This document shows positions 52,401 through 61,211 of a stretch of DNA of 64,000 nucleotides, one piece after another. The position numbers and the translations under genes are program-made. Origin of the DNA: Kribbella monticola. Lineage in GTDB: Bacteria; Actinomycetota; Actinomycetes; Propionibacteriales; Kribbellaceae. The stretch's first letter is position 1. Each line of letters opens with the position of its first letter. The stretch spans positions 372,001-436,000 of the forward strand of contig NZ_QFXK01000029.1 in NCBI RefSeq assembly GCF_003261635.1. The letters run 5' to 3'. Under the pieces are notes generated by a model, which made no database searches, was not told the origin of the DNA, and saw nothing but the letters and a program-made list of their open reading frames with translations.

Positions 52401-53347
52401 TTGACCTGCAGGCCACCCGGCAGCACCGTGCCCTCGGGGAAGGTCTGGTCGCCGGCCGGGAACGCGGTGTCGACCAGCACCTGACCGGCCGCACTCGTCA
52501 CCTTGAGATTGCGGACGATCCCTTCCTCGGCCCCATTGGTCCGGAACCCGATAAGGCCGGGCTGGTTCTGGTCGGAGCGTTGCCGCTGGTCGACCTGGGA
52601 GCCGTCGATCCAGGTCGTGATGGTCTGCCCGGCGACGGTGATGCGCAGGTGGTGCTGCTGCTTGAGGTTGACGGTCAACGGGATGTCGGCGAGCACCGTG
52701 TAGGCGCCGCTCGAGCTTCGGACGTGCGGCCGCAGCAGCGGCCGATCATCGGTCAGCTGGTTGAGCTGCCACATGTACGCCGCTCCGCCGCGCGCGCGGA
52801 AGAAGACGCCGATCGCCTCCTTGGTCAGCGTGAGATCGGTGTCGACCGTGTAGTCGGTCCACTCCGGGCCGGGCTCGCTGTCCGCACCGATCCAGTCGCC
52901 ACGCCAGTCCGACGGCTGCAACGCACCGGTCTCGAAGGTCGCGACCGGCGCCCAGGCGGACGCGTTACCGACGTCGTCCCAGACGCGAACGGTCCAGTAG
53001 TAGGCCTTGTACGGCGTGAGCGCGGGTCCGCCGTACTGGACGTCGACGGAGCGGTCCGATGCGACGACTCCGCTGTTCCAGATGTCGGGCCGACCGGTCT
53101 TGCCCGCGGTCGAGGCGACATGGATCTCGTAGCGGGTCTGGGTGGTGCCACGACGGACGCCGTCCAGCTGCCAGGTCAGGCGCGGAGTGGCGGCCGCGAC
53201 GCCGAGCGGGTTGGTGAGGCTGTTGGTTTTCAGGTTCGACACCTTGGGACCGGCCAGCGGTCGCGGTGGTGCGGCAGTGGCGGGCAGCAAAGGCGTGAGC
53301 AGGAGGGCGGCTGCCAGTAGGCAGGTGAGACGGGAACGCAGTGACAT
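49409..53347 (-). CDS. secreted alpha-L-rhamnosidase, GH78
   Basis: 1312 aa from ATG 53347, GAGGAG ahead. Sec signal peptide (LTCLLAAALLLTPLLPATAAPP). Domain order by eye: fibronectin-like N-domain (~35-145, LTWQLDGVRR and AYYWTVRVWDDVG), a LamG/CBM-like insert (~160-300), Bac_rhamnosid N-domain (~330-480, GVYELSLNGRKVGDQELAPGWTDY), the (alpha/alpha)6 catalytic barrel (~620-950; DERMGWTGDINVF with the acidic catalytic residues and TTIWERWNSINPDG with the general base), a C-terminal beta domain, a NEW3-type Ig domain (~1070-1160) and a further CBM-like end (~1180-1312). It frees L-rhamnose outside the cell for the operon upstream. Confidence 0.93.
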   Translation of the reverse strand: MSLRSRLTCLLAAALLLTPLLPATAAPPRPLAGPKVSNLKTNSLTNPLGVAAATPRLTWQLDGVRRGTTQTRYEIHVASTAGKTGRPDIWNSGVVASDRSVDVQYGGPALTPYKAYYWTVRVWDDVGNASAWAPVATFETGALQPSDWRGDWIGADSEPGPEWTDYTVDTDLTLTKEAIGVFFRARGGAAYMWQLNQLTDDRPLLRPHVRSSSGAYTVLADIPLTVNLKQQHHLRITVAGQTITTWIDGSQVDQRQRSDQNQPGLIGFRTNGAEEGIVRNLKVTSAAGQVLVDTAFPAGDQTFPEGTVLPGGLQVKGNTDLMLPGKAIPVFRKAISLPTAKRIVSARMYAAAQGVYELSLNGRKVGDQELAPGWTDYAHRIQTEAYDVTKLVRPGSNALGAEVANGWFAGNLAMFGPNKYGSQTAFTAQLRVTYDDGTANVFATDSTWQTAPGAVQTADLLNGETYDARRTPSAWSPVLVRPSATEKLIPQTDQPVRVTQQLAAEAIPSPTPGVYLYDLGQNMVGVSRLTLTGTPGQTVKIRYGEVLNPDGTLYTDNLRSAKATDRYTFATSEPETYRPRFTFHGFRYIELSGLATAPPASAITGLVMGTDAARTTTFSTNSALVNKLHSNIVWGQRGNFLSIPTDTPARDERMGWTGDINVFARTAVYNLDSQAFLTKWLQDLRDSQNAAGAYASVAPTVPNSFDGGLGNAGWADAGVNVPWTLWQAYGDTSVIRQHYDSMRRYVDYLAATSNGFIRGGGDYGDWLNLDDPTPGDLIGTSFVAKGARQLSQMAATIGNTADAAKYQKLYDDVRNTFVARFVAADGKVGSDSQTGYILAFTSDLIPADRVAAAGQYFANTILRRDTHLSTGFLGVDGLLPVLTKIGRSDLAYQLLQNTSYPSWGYEIGKGATTIWERWNSINPDGTFNDVGMNSFNHYAYGAVGEWMYRTLAGVSAAEPGYHKALIAPVPGNGITTADFSLQTPYGKVGSKWQKTADDGLTLEVTVPGNTTATVRIPALNPSLVTESGKALSQADHVTGVVDEGSTVAMTVASGTYRFVVAPPPIALTSAAAAPISGEPGTTTTVAAVVRNRSTAPITGRLEVGTPTGWAAPAPSESVTLAAGAEQTLSVPIATPYAGNAAPVDLTARFVDSRGELASVRVPFTVTQSLTPADAIDYVDLGETGSESAHALTAAPSSGTSEEAGRTRRYAGMNVPGAWFEFNLGIRPGQPFALRLVETYDHAQVKDYEILVNGTVAHHRVMNKPDGGLATYQFVVDDPALLTGSTVRVRIQHNATASGYDPSLADAWSLPLP

Positions 53348-53423
53348 CGGGCGGACTCCTCACAGACGGGCGGATTCTGCAGGCGGAGCGGGTGGTGCGG
53401 GGGTTGAAGCAGGCAGGGGTGAT

Positions 53424-53654
53424 TCAGAGCAGGCCGCGGCGGGCTGCCCAGACGATGGCTTCTACGGCTGTGCCGAAGCCGAGCCGATCGCAGGCGGCTC
53501 GGGTACGGCGGCGGACCGTGCGCTCGGACAGGTCGAGGCGGCGGGCGACCGAGTCGACCGGTAGACCTGTGGCCAGCAGCCGGAGCAACTGCAGGTCGTC
53601 GTGGCTGATCTCCCGGTGCACGCGGGGGCGTGTGTCGTGCTGCAGAACGGTCAT
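53424..53654 (-). CDS. orphan LuxR-type HTH protein in the rhamnose operon
   Basis: 76 aa; its ATG overlaps the rhaB stop by four bases (ATGA), so it is co-translated. It consists of little beyond a GerE/LuxR DNA-binding domain: ISHDDLQLLRLLATGLPVDSVARRLDLSERTVRRRTRAACDRLGFGTAVEAIVWAARRGLL. No receiver, sensor or dimerisation domain. The usual recognition helix start TV is followed by RRRTRAACDRLG instead of KTHLxxIxxKLG. It could be a local regulator of the rhamnosidase gene 76 bp downstream or of the operon. Confidence 0.82.
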   Translation of the reverse strand: MTVLQHDTRPRVHREISHDDLQLLRLLATGLPVDSVARRLDLSERTVRRRTRAACDRLGFGTAVEAIVWAARRGLL

Positions 53655-55108
53655 GATGATCCTCCGAACACCCGGGACTCGGCGGCGTCCCAGTCGGCCG
53701 GTTTGCCTTGCGGTTCATAGCGCCGCAACTCGTGGGTCGCGCGGACCAGCGCGCGCATCGCCGTCAGGTCCGGCAGTGGAGCGCCGAGAGCCCGTGCCTG
53801 CACCAGCACGTTCCCCAGCGCGGACGCCTCGACCGGACCGGCCAGCACGGGGAGACCGCACGCATTCGCGGTCAACTGGCACAGCAGTTCGTTCTGCGAT
53901 CCGCCGCCGATCACCTGGACGACGTCGACCTCGCGACCAGTGATCTTCTGCGCGAGCCGAAGCGTCCGGCGATACGCCAGCGCGAGACTCTCCAGCACAC
54001 AACGCACCAGCGCACCCCGTGACGCAGGTGCCTCCTGACCGGACCACACGCAGTACTCGCCGATCCGCGCCACCATGTTGCCGGGGGCAAGGAACGACGG
54101 ATCGTCCGGATCGATCAGTACTCCGTACGCCGGCGCCGCGGCTGCCTCGGCGAGGACATGCGGCAACTCGTCGGCGCCGAAACCCCACTCCCGAAGGCAC
54201 TCCTGCAGGATCCACAGCCCCATCACGTTCCGGAGGAACCGGATCCGCCCGTCGACGCCCCCTTCATTGGTGAAGTTCGCCTGCTGAGCGTCGGTTGACA
54301 GCACCGGTTCGTCGAGCTCCAGCCCGACCAGCGACCAGGTGCCGGAGGAGATGTAGGCGAACCGGTCGTCGACGGCCGGTACCGCGACGACCGAGGACGC
54401 GGTGTCGTGCGATCCGACCGCGATGACCGGAGTCGCCGGATCCAGACCGGCCTCCCCGGCCACTTCGGTGAGCAGGGGGCCGATCACCTGCCCTGGTTGG
54501 CGAATCGGGGGAAACAACCCGCGCGGCACCCCGACCCGCTCGGCAAGCGTAGTACTCCAGTCGCGCTCGCGGACGTCGTACAGCTGTGTGGTGGAGGCGT
54601 TGGTTGCCTCGGCGCCGAGGATGCCGGTGAGCCAGTAGCCGAGGAGGTCCGGGATCATCAAGAGCGTCTCGGCCTGATCGAGGCGCTGCTCGGCGGCGAG
54701 TTGGTAGATCGTGTTGAAGGGCAGTTGCTGCAACCCGGTCACGGCGTACAGGTCGTCCGCGGAGATCTGCTGCAGAACGCGTTCCATCACGCCGGTCGTA
54801 CGCTCGTCACGGTAGTGCACGGGGTTGCCGAGAAGGTTGCCCTTAGCATCGAGTAGGCCGTAGTCGACCGCCCAGGAGTCGATGCCGATCCCGTCCAACG
54901 GTCCGGTCGCCGCCGCCTTGGTGAGCCCGGCGAGCGTCTCGCGGTACAGATGCAGGATGTCCCAGTACAAGGTGCCGCCGACTCGCACCGGGCCGTTCCA
55001 GAAGCGGTGTACCTCGGTCAGCTCCAGTTCATCCGGTCCGACCTGACCGACCATCACGCGTCCGCTCGACGCGCCCAGGTCCACCGCCGCCACCCGCCAG
55101 CGGGTCAT
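53651..55108 (-). CDS. rhaB: L-rhamnulokinase
   Basis: 485 aa from ATG 55108, overlapping the stop of the gene before it. FGGY kinase fold: VAAVDLGASSGRVMVGQ (phosphate 1), GIGIDSWAVDYGLLD, FNTIYQLAAEQRL, SHDTASSVVAVPAVDDRFAYISSGTWSLVGLE (typical of rhamnulokinases) and VIGGGSQNELLCQLTANACGLPVLAGPVEASALGN near the end. It phosphorylates L-rhamnulose at C1 with ATP, ahead of the aldolase. Confidence 0.95.
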   Translation of the reverse strand: MTRWRVAAVDLGASSGRVMVGQVGPDELELTEVHRFWNGPVRVGGTLYWDILHLYRETLAGLTKAAATGPLDGIGIDSWAVDYGLLDAKGNLLGNPVHYRDERTTGVMERVLQQISADDLYAVTGLQQLPFNTIYQLAAEQRLDQAETLLMIPDLLGYWLTGILGAEATNASTTQLYDVRERDWSTTLAERVGVPRGLFPPIRQPGQVIGPLLTEVAGEAGLDPATPVIAVGSHDTASSVVAVPAVDDRFAYISSGTWSLVGLELDEPVLSTDAQQANFTNEGGVDGRIRFLRNVMGLWILQECLREWGFGADELPHVLAEAAAAPAYGVLIDPDDPSFLAPGNMVARIGEYCVWSGQEAPASRGALVRCVLESLALAYRRTLRLAQKITGREVDVVQVIGGGSQNELLCQLTANACGLPVLAGPVEASALGNVLVQARALGAPLPDLTAMRALVRATHELRRYEPQGKPADWDAAESRVFGGSS

Positions 55109-56538
55109 CGGCGCTCCGGCGCTACGACCTTGAGGTCGAGGTGCAGCAGATCGGCGGCTGCCTCCAGGTTCTTGATCTGATGCCCCGTGCCGAGAGCCCA
55201 GTGATGGGCCACGCCCGAGCCGGACCAGGCGTCGGTCCACTCGCCCGGATCACAGCCGAAGTCGACCCGCGAAGTGGTGTTGCCGATCTGCAGCAAGGGG
55301 CCGGGGACAACGGTCCCCTCGGACGCGATCAGCCGGAAGGTGCCGTCGCGGAGCTGACCGAGGCCGAGCGTGGTGACCGGACCATGCTTGACGTCGAACT
55401 CGACGGAGACGCCCCAGCCGCGCTTGCCGTGGTACACCCCTAGTCCGCGCAACAACGGCTTGGCGGAGCTGATCGCGAGGTGTGCCGGGCCGTCGTGGCC
55501 CATCTCGACCACGTTGTCGTGGAAGTTCAGGGCCTGCAGTTCGGTGAAGGATCCGCCACCGCCGAGGCGGTCCATCACCAGCATCGCCAGCGACGTACGC
55601 AGCTCGTACTCTCCTGCCGCCGGGATGCCACGGGCGGTGAGCAGCGAGGCGCCGAGGATCATCCCGGCCGCGACCCGTTCGTGGGTCTCGCCGTCGAGGC
55701 CGCGGTGGTAGTAGGCGAGCGTGTCGAGCTGGAAGTCCTCGACCAGCCGGTCGAGCGCGACCGAGACGGTGGCACCCCAGCGGAAGTCGTCCTCCACCAC
55801 CGAGTCGTCCAGGGTGAAGATCTCCCGGGCGAGCTTCATCCGCTCCGTGGTCTCCGCCTCGGTGACCTTCTCGACCCGGACCCGCAGGTCGTCGATCTCG
55901 AGGATCTCCACATGCCCGCCGAGCTGCGCGGAGACCAGGGTCGGGTCGGTGATCACGTCCATCATCCCGGGGTACAGGTGCCCGAGCAGGCCGTGCCGGC
56001 CGTGCCGTAGAGCGGCGCGTACGCCGGCCGCCTTGACCCAGCGGCCGATCCGGTCCCAGGCGCGCTCGTCCTCGACGTACCCGGAGACGGAACGGAAGTC
56101 GATGCCGCAGCGCTCGAAGGCGTTCGCCATCTCGGGCAGCGGGCAGGCACCGCAGTACGCGAGCCAGGTGCCCGTGTCGAACGACGCGTGGTCCATCGAC
56201 TCGGTCGGCTGGAGGTTGAGCAGAAGCACCGGCGCCCCGCTGCGCTGAGCGACCGGGACCAGCATCGACGCGGTCATGTACGTGGTCAGGAAGCCGACGA
56301 TCAGGTCACAGTCGGCGATGCGCAGCTTCTCGGCCGCCACCGCGCCTTCCTGAGCGTCCGAGATGAACCCGACGTCGACGACCTCGCAGTCCAGTTCGGA
56401 GAACCGCTCCGACACCCGGCGCGCCGAGGCCTGCAACTGCGGGAGCAGGTCGGGGAACTGCGGCCAGTACGCGCCGAGGCCACCGGCGACGAGGCCGATC
56501 CGGGTCTTCCGCGGCTCGACCCTCTCTAGCAGGCTCAT
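55105..56538 (-). CDS. L-arabinose/L-fucose-isomerase-like protein
   Basis: 477 aa from ATG 56538 with GAGAGGAG ahead. The fold and motifs fit the FucI/AraA superfamily: RIGLVAGGLGAYWPQFPDLLPQL at the start, LIVGFLTTYMTASMLVPVAQRSGAPVLLLNLQP, DDFRWGATVSVALDRL, and GDG-like MGHDGPAHLAISSAKP near the end with the metal Glu. It is not RhaA/RhaI; a true rhamnose isomerase gene is two genes upstream. It may isomerise another 6-deoxy or pentose sugar that enters the same pathway. Stop overlaps the rhaB start. Confidence 0.82.
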   Translation of the reverse strand: MSLLERVEPRKTRIGLVAGGLGAYWPQFPDLLPQLQASARRVSERFSELDCEVVDVGFISDAQEGAVAAEKLRIADCDLIVGFLTTYMTASMLVPVAQRSGAPVLLLNLQPTESMDHASFDTGTWLAYCGACPLPEMANAFERCGIDFRSVSGYVEDERAWDRIGRWVKAAGVRAALRHGRHGLLGHLYPGMMDVITDPTLVSAQLGGHVEILEIDDLRVRVEKVTEAETTERMKLAREIFTLDDSVVEDDFRWGATVSVALDRLVEDFQLDTLAYYHRGLDGETHERVAAGMILGASLLTARGIPAAGEYELRTSLAMLVMDRLGGGGSFTELQALNFHDNVVEMGHDGPAHLAISSAKPLLRGLGVYHGKRGWGVSVEFDVKHGPVTTLGLGQLRDGTFRLIASEGTVVPGPLLQIGNTTSRVDFGCDPGEWTDAWSGSGVAHHWALGTGHQIKNLEAAADLLHLDLKVVAPERR

Positions 56539-56548
56539 CGGACTCCTC

Positions 56549-58588
56549 TCAGCGCAGGAAGGCGGCCGCCACACCCGCGTCGACGGGTACGTGCAGGCCG
56601 GTGGTGAGGGACAGGTCTCCAGCGGCCAGCGCGAAGACGGCAGCCGCTACGTGCTCGGGCAGCACCTCCCGCTTCAGCAGGGTCCGCTTGGCGTAGAAGG
56701 CGCCGAGCTCGGACTCCGGTACGCCGTAGACCGCGGCTCGCTGCGCACCCCAGCCCTTCGCGAAGATCCCGGATCCCCTGACAACACCGTCGGGATTGAC
56801 GCCGTTCACGCGGATCCCGTACTCACCGAGTTCGGCCGCGAGCAGCCGGACCTGGTGCGCCTGGTCCGCCTTGGCGGCGCCGTACGCGACGTTGTTCGGG
56901 CCGGCGAAGACCGCGTTCTTGCTGGAGATGTAGACGATGTCGCCGCCGATGCCCTGCTCGATCAGGATCTTCGCAGCGGCGCGTGAGACCAGGAACGACC
57001 CCTTCGCCATCACGTCGTGCTGCAGGTCCCAGTCCTTTTCGGTTGTCTCCAGCAACGGCTTCGAGATCGACAGCCCGGCGTTGTTCACGACGAGATCGAT
57101 CCCACCGAACGCCAGTACGGCGGTCCGCATCGCCTCCTCGACAGCGGCACCGTCGGAGACGTCGGCACCGACGGCGATCGCGCGATCCGTCCCGCCGATC
57201 TCCTCGGCGACGGCTTGTGCCGCGGCCAGGTCCAGATCGGCGACCACGACACAGGCGCCCTCGGCCGCGAGCCGCTGGGCGATCGCCTTGCCGATCCCCG
57301 ATCCGCCACCGGTGACGAAGGCGATCCGGGTCGCGAGCGGCTTCGGCTTCGGCATCCGCTGCAGCTTCGCCTCTTCGAGTGCCCAGTACTCGATCCGGAA
57401 CTTCTCGCGCTCGTCGATCGGCGCGTACGTCGAGACGGCCTCGGCGCCACGCATCACGTTGATCGCGTTGACGTAGAACTCACCGGCGACCCGGGCGGTC
57501 TGCTTGTCCTTGCCGAAGCTGAACATGCCGACACCTGGCACCAGCACGATCGCGGGATCGGCGCCCCGCATCGGCGGGCTGTCCGGCTGCGCGTGCCGGT
57601 CGTAGTACGCGGCGTAGTCCTCGCGGTACTGCAGGTGGAGCTCTCGAAGCCGGGTGCTCGCCTCCTCGATCGAGGACGACGGCGGCAGGTCGAGGACGAG
57701 CGGCCGGACCTTAGTTCGCAGGAAGTGGTCGGGGCAGGACGTGCCGAGCGCGGCCAGTTCGGCGAGCCGCTCGCGAGCGGTGAACTCCAGCACGACCTCG
57801 GCGTCGTTGAAGTGGCCGACCTGCGGGTTGTCGGTCGAGGCGAGCCCCCGGATGACCGGCGCCAACGCCGCGGCCCTGGCACGACGCTCCGCCGCCGGCA
57901 GCGCCTCGAACCCCGGTATTACGGGCCCGAAGGGCTCGGGTTTCCCGTTCTGTGCGAGGAAAAGCTCGGCGGTCCGGATGATCTCGAGCGAGTTCGCCTC
58001 GCATTCGGCCGATGTACTCCCCCAGGCGGTGATGCCGTGACCGCCGAGGATCACGCCGATCGCCTGCGGGTTGTCCTTCTTCACCTGCGCGATGTCCAGG
58101 CCGAGCTGGAACCCGGGGCGGCGCCACGGAACCCATACGACCCGATCGCCGAAGCATTCCGCGGTCAGCTTCTCACCGTCGGCCGCCGTGGCGAGCGCGA
58201 TGCCCGAGTCCGGGTGCAGGTGGTCGACGTGCGGGGCGTCGACCAGGCCGTGCATGGCGGTGTCGATCGACGGCGCCGCCCCGCCCTTGCCGTGCAGGCA
58301 GTAGTCGAACGCGGCGACCATCTCGTCCTCACGGTCCACGCCCGGGTACACGTCGACGAGCGCGTTCAGGCGGTCCTGCCGTAGTACTGCGAGCCCCGCT
58401 GTGGTCAAGGTGCCGAGGTCGCCACCGGAGCCTTTCACCCACACCAGGTCCACCGGCTGCTGGGTCACCGGGTCCGTCGCGGTCCCCTTGGCGGACGTGT
58501 TGCCGCCGGCATAGTTGGTGTTGCGCGGATCGGCACCCAGTCTGTTGCTGCGGGCAACTAGCTCGGCCGCGGTGTCCTGTGCGTTCAT
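56549..58588 (-). CDS. bifunctional rhamnulose-1-phosphate aldolase / lactaldehyde dehydrogenase
   Basis: 679 aa from ATG 58588, overlapping the stop of rhaI. Residues ~1-400 are a class II aldolase (YAGGNTSAKGT, HVDHLHPDSGIALATAADGEKL with the metal His residues, GVILGGHGITAWG with another His). Residues ~420-679 are an SDR (VTGGGSGIGKAIAQRLA, NNAGLS, YISSKNAVFAGPNNVAYGAAKADQ, and VPVDAGVAAAFLR at the end). It matches the RhaEW type, which cleaves rhamnulose 1-phosphate to DHAP and lactaldehyde and oxidises lactaldehyde to lactate. Known from other actinobacteria and bacilli. Confidence 0.92.
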   Translation of the reverse strand: MNAQDTAAELVARSNRLGADPRNTNYAGGNTSAKGTATDPVTQQPVDLVWVKGSGGDLGTLTTAGLAVLRQDRLNALVDVYPGVDREDEMVAAFDYCLHGKGGAAPSIDTAMHGLVDAPHVDHLHPDSGIALATAADGEKLTAECFGDRVVWVPWRRPGFQLGLDIAQVKKDNPQAIGVILGGHGITAWGSTSAECEANSLEIIRTAELFLAQNGKPEPFGPVIPGFEALPAAERRARAAALAPVIRGLASTDNPQVGHFNDAEVVLEFTARERLAELAALGTSCPDHFLRTKVRPLVLDLPPSSSIEEASTRLRELHLQYREDYAAYYDRHAQPDSPPMRGADPAIVLVPGVGMFSFGKDKQTARVAGEFYVNAINVMRGAEAVSTYAPIDEREKFRIEYWALEEAKLQRMPKPKPLATRIAFVTGGGSGIGKAIAQRLAAEGACVVVADLDLAAAQAVAEEIGGTDRAIAVGADVSDGAAVEEAMRTAVLAFGGIDLVVNNAGLSISKPLLETTEKDWDLQHDVMAKGSFLVSRAAAKILIEQGIGGDIVYISSKNAVFAGPNNVAYGAAKADQAHQVRLLAAELGEYGIRVNGVNPDGVVRGSGIFAKGWGAQRAAVYGVPESELGAFYAKRTLLKREVLPEHVAAAVFALAAGDLSLTTGLHVPVDAGVAAAFLR

Positions 58589-59742
58589 GCTCCCCATCCA
58601 GCCTGCTGGCCGTCGGCTCGGTCCTTGCTGATCTGCTCGAAGTAGCCGCTGCGGTGATAGGCGGCGATCGGGTCGGGGTCCAGCCCCTGCTCGGTGCGGA
58701 GGTCGGCGAGCAACGGCCGGACATCGGTGTTGAAGGCATCCATCAGCGCGGCGTTCGCGGCCAGCACGTCGCCTTCGGACTGCGCCTTGCGCAGCGCGTC
58801 GCGGTCGACCAGCAGCGCCTTGGCGGTCGCCTCCTGGACGTTCATCACCGAGCGGATGATCGCCGGGATCTTCGCCTCGATGTTGTGACACTGGTCGAGC
58901 ATGAAGGCGATCCCGCGGTCCGGGTCGAGCGCGTCGCCACGGACGATCTCGTTCATGATCCGGAACAGCTGGAACGGGTCGGCCGCCCCGACCATCAGGT
59001 CGTCGTCGGCGTAGAAGCGGCTGTTGAAGTCGAACGCGCCGAGCTTGCCGGCCCGGAGCAGGAACGCGACGATGAACTCGATGTTGGTCCCCGGCGCGTG
59101 GTGCCCGGTGTCGATGCAGACTGTTGCCTTCGACCCCAGTTCGAGACAGTGCGCGTACGACGTACCCCAGTCCGGTACGTCGGTGGCGTAGAAAGCCGGC
59201 TCGAAGAGCTTGTACTCCAGCAGCATCCGCTGGTCGTCGCCGAGCCGTTCGTACACCTCGTGCAAAGCCTCGGACAGCCGGTCCTGGCGGTCCCACAGGT
59301 CGTCCTGGCCGGGGTAGTTCGTCCCGTCGGAGAACCACAGCTTCAGGTCGCGCGACCCGGTGGCGTCCATGATGTCGACGCACTCGAGCAGGTGGTCGGT
59401 GGCCTTGCGGCGTACCCGTGGGTCCGGGTTCGTCACGCTGCCGAGCTTGTAGTCGTCGTCCTGGAACACGTTGCTGTTGATCGCACCGAGCCGGACGCCC
59501 TGCTCCTTCGCGTACGCCGAGAGGCCGGCGTAGTCGTCGACCTTGTCCCACGGGATGTGCAGCGCGACGCTCGGCGCGACCCCGGTGTACTTGTGGACCA
59601 CCGCCGCGTCGGCGATCTTCTCCTCCGGCGATCGCGGCACGCCGGGCTGGCTGAACACCTTGAACCGGGTCCCCGAGTTCCCGAACGCCCAGGAGGGCAG
59701 CTCGATCTCCTGACGGCTAAGGGCATCAGTCACGCTGGTCAT
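58585..59742 (-). CDS. rhaI: L-rhamnose isomerase
   Basis: 385 aa from ATG 59742; GAGGA 9 nt ahead. Xylose-isomerase-like TIM barrel of the Pseudomonas stutzeri/actinobacterial RhaI type: SVALHIPWDKVDDYAGL, LKLWFSDGTNYPGQDDL, LLEYKLFEPAFYATDVPDWGTS (metal Glu), VCIDTGHHAPGTNIEFIVAFLLRAGKLGAFDFNSRFYADDDLMVGA (Asp, His, and the second metal site). It converts L-rhamnose to L-rhamnulose with Mn or Co. Overlaps the aldolase gene by four bases. Confidence 0.95.
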   Translation of the reverse strand: MTSVTDALSRQEIELPSWAFGNSGTRFKVFSQPGVPRSPEEKIADAAVVHKYTGVAPSVALHIPWDKVDDYAGLSAYAKEQGVRLGAINSNVFQDDDYKLGSVTNPDPRVRRKATDHLLECVDIMDATGSRDLKLWFSDGTNYPGQDDLWDRQDRLSEALHEVYERLGDDQRMLLEYKLFEPAFYATDVPDWGTSYAHCLELGSKATVCIDTGHHAPGTNIEFIVAFLLRAGKLGAFDFNSRFYADDDLMVGAADPFQLFRIMNEIVRGDALDPDRGIAFMLDQCHNIEAKIPAIIRSVMNVQEATAKALLVDRDALRKAQSEGDVLAANAALMDAFNTDVRPLLADLRTEQGLDPDPIAAYHRSGYFEQISKDRADGQQAGWGA

Positions 59743-59747
59743 ATCAG

Positions 59748-60083
59748 TCAGTCCTCGGTACTCGGGGTCAGATGGAAGATCTCGGGCAACAGCAGGAACG
59801 ACTCGTCCGGCGGCCGTCCGTCGATACCAGTGAAGAACTCGGTCATCTCGGCCTGCCACCGGGTGTTCACCTCGATGGCGGCCATCGCCTTCTGCGCCGC
59901 CTCCAGATCGTCGGCCTCGACGTACCCGATCAGCAGGCCGTCGTCGCGGAGGAAGAGCGAGTAGTTGTGCCACCCGGAGTCCCGCAGCGCAGCCTGCATC
60001 TCGGGCCAGACGTTGCGGTGCCGTTCGACGTACTCCTCGAGCCGGTCCGGCCTGACCTGGAGGCAGAAGCAGTAGCGATTCAC
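59748..60083 (-). CDS. rhaM: L-rhamnose mutarotase
   Basis: 111 aa from GTG 60083 with GAGG 5 nt ahead; GTG 60089 is a weaker choice. Ferredoxin-like fold: YCFCLQVRPDRLEEYVERHRNVWPEMQAALRDSGWHNYSLFLRDDGLLIGYVEAD, with the conserved His and Trp of RhaM. It speeds exchange between alpha- and beta-L-rhamnopyranose, the step before isomerisation. Five bp before rhaI. Confidence 0.95.
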   Translation of the reverse strand: MNRYCFCLQVRPDRLEEYVERHRNVWPEMQAALRDSGWHNYSLFLRDDGLLIGYVEADDLEAAQKAMAAIEVNTRWQAEMTEFFTGIDGRPPDESFLLLPEIFHLTPSTED

Positions 60084-60093
60084 GGCCACCTCG

Positions 60094-61182
<1,089 letters not shown>

Positions 61183-61211
61183 GGACGTTGTCCTTCCTGG
61201 ACAGGTGGCCT

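Noticed and set aside
58579..59964. 461-codon plus-strand frame
   Set aside because: Opposite strand of rhaI, which has all catalytic motifs.
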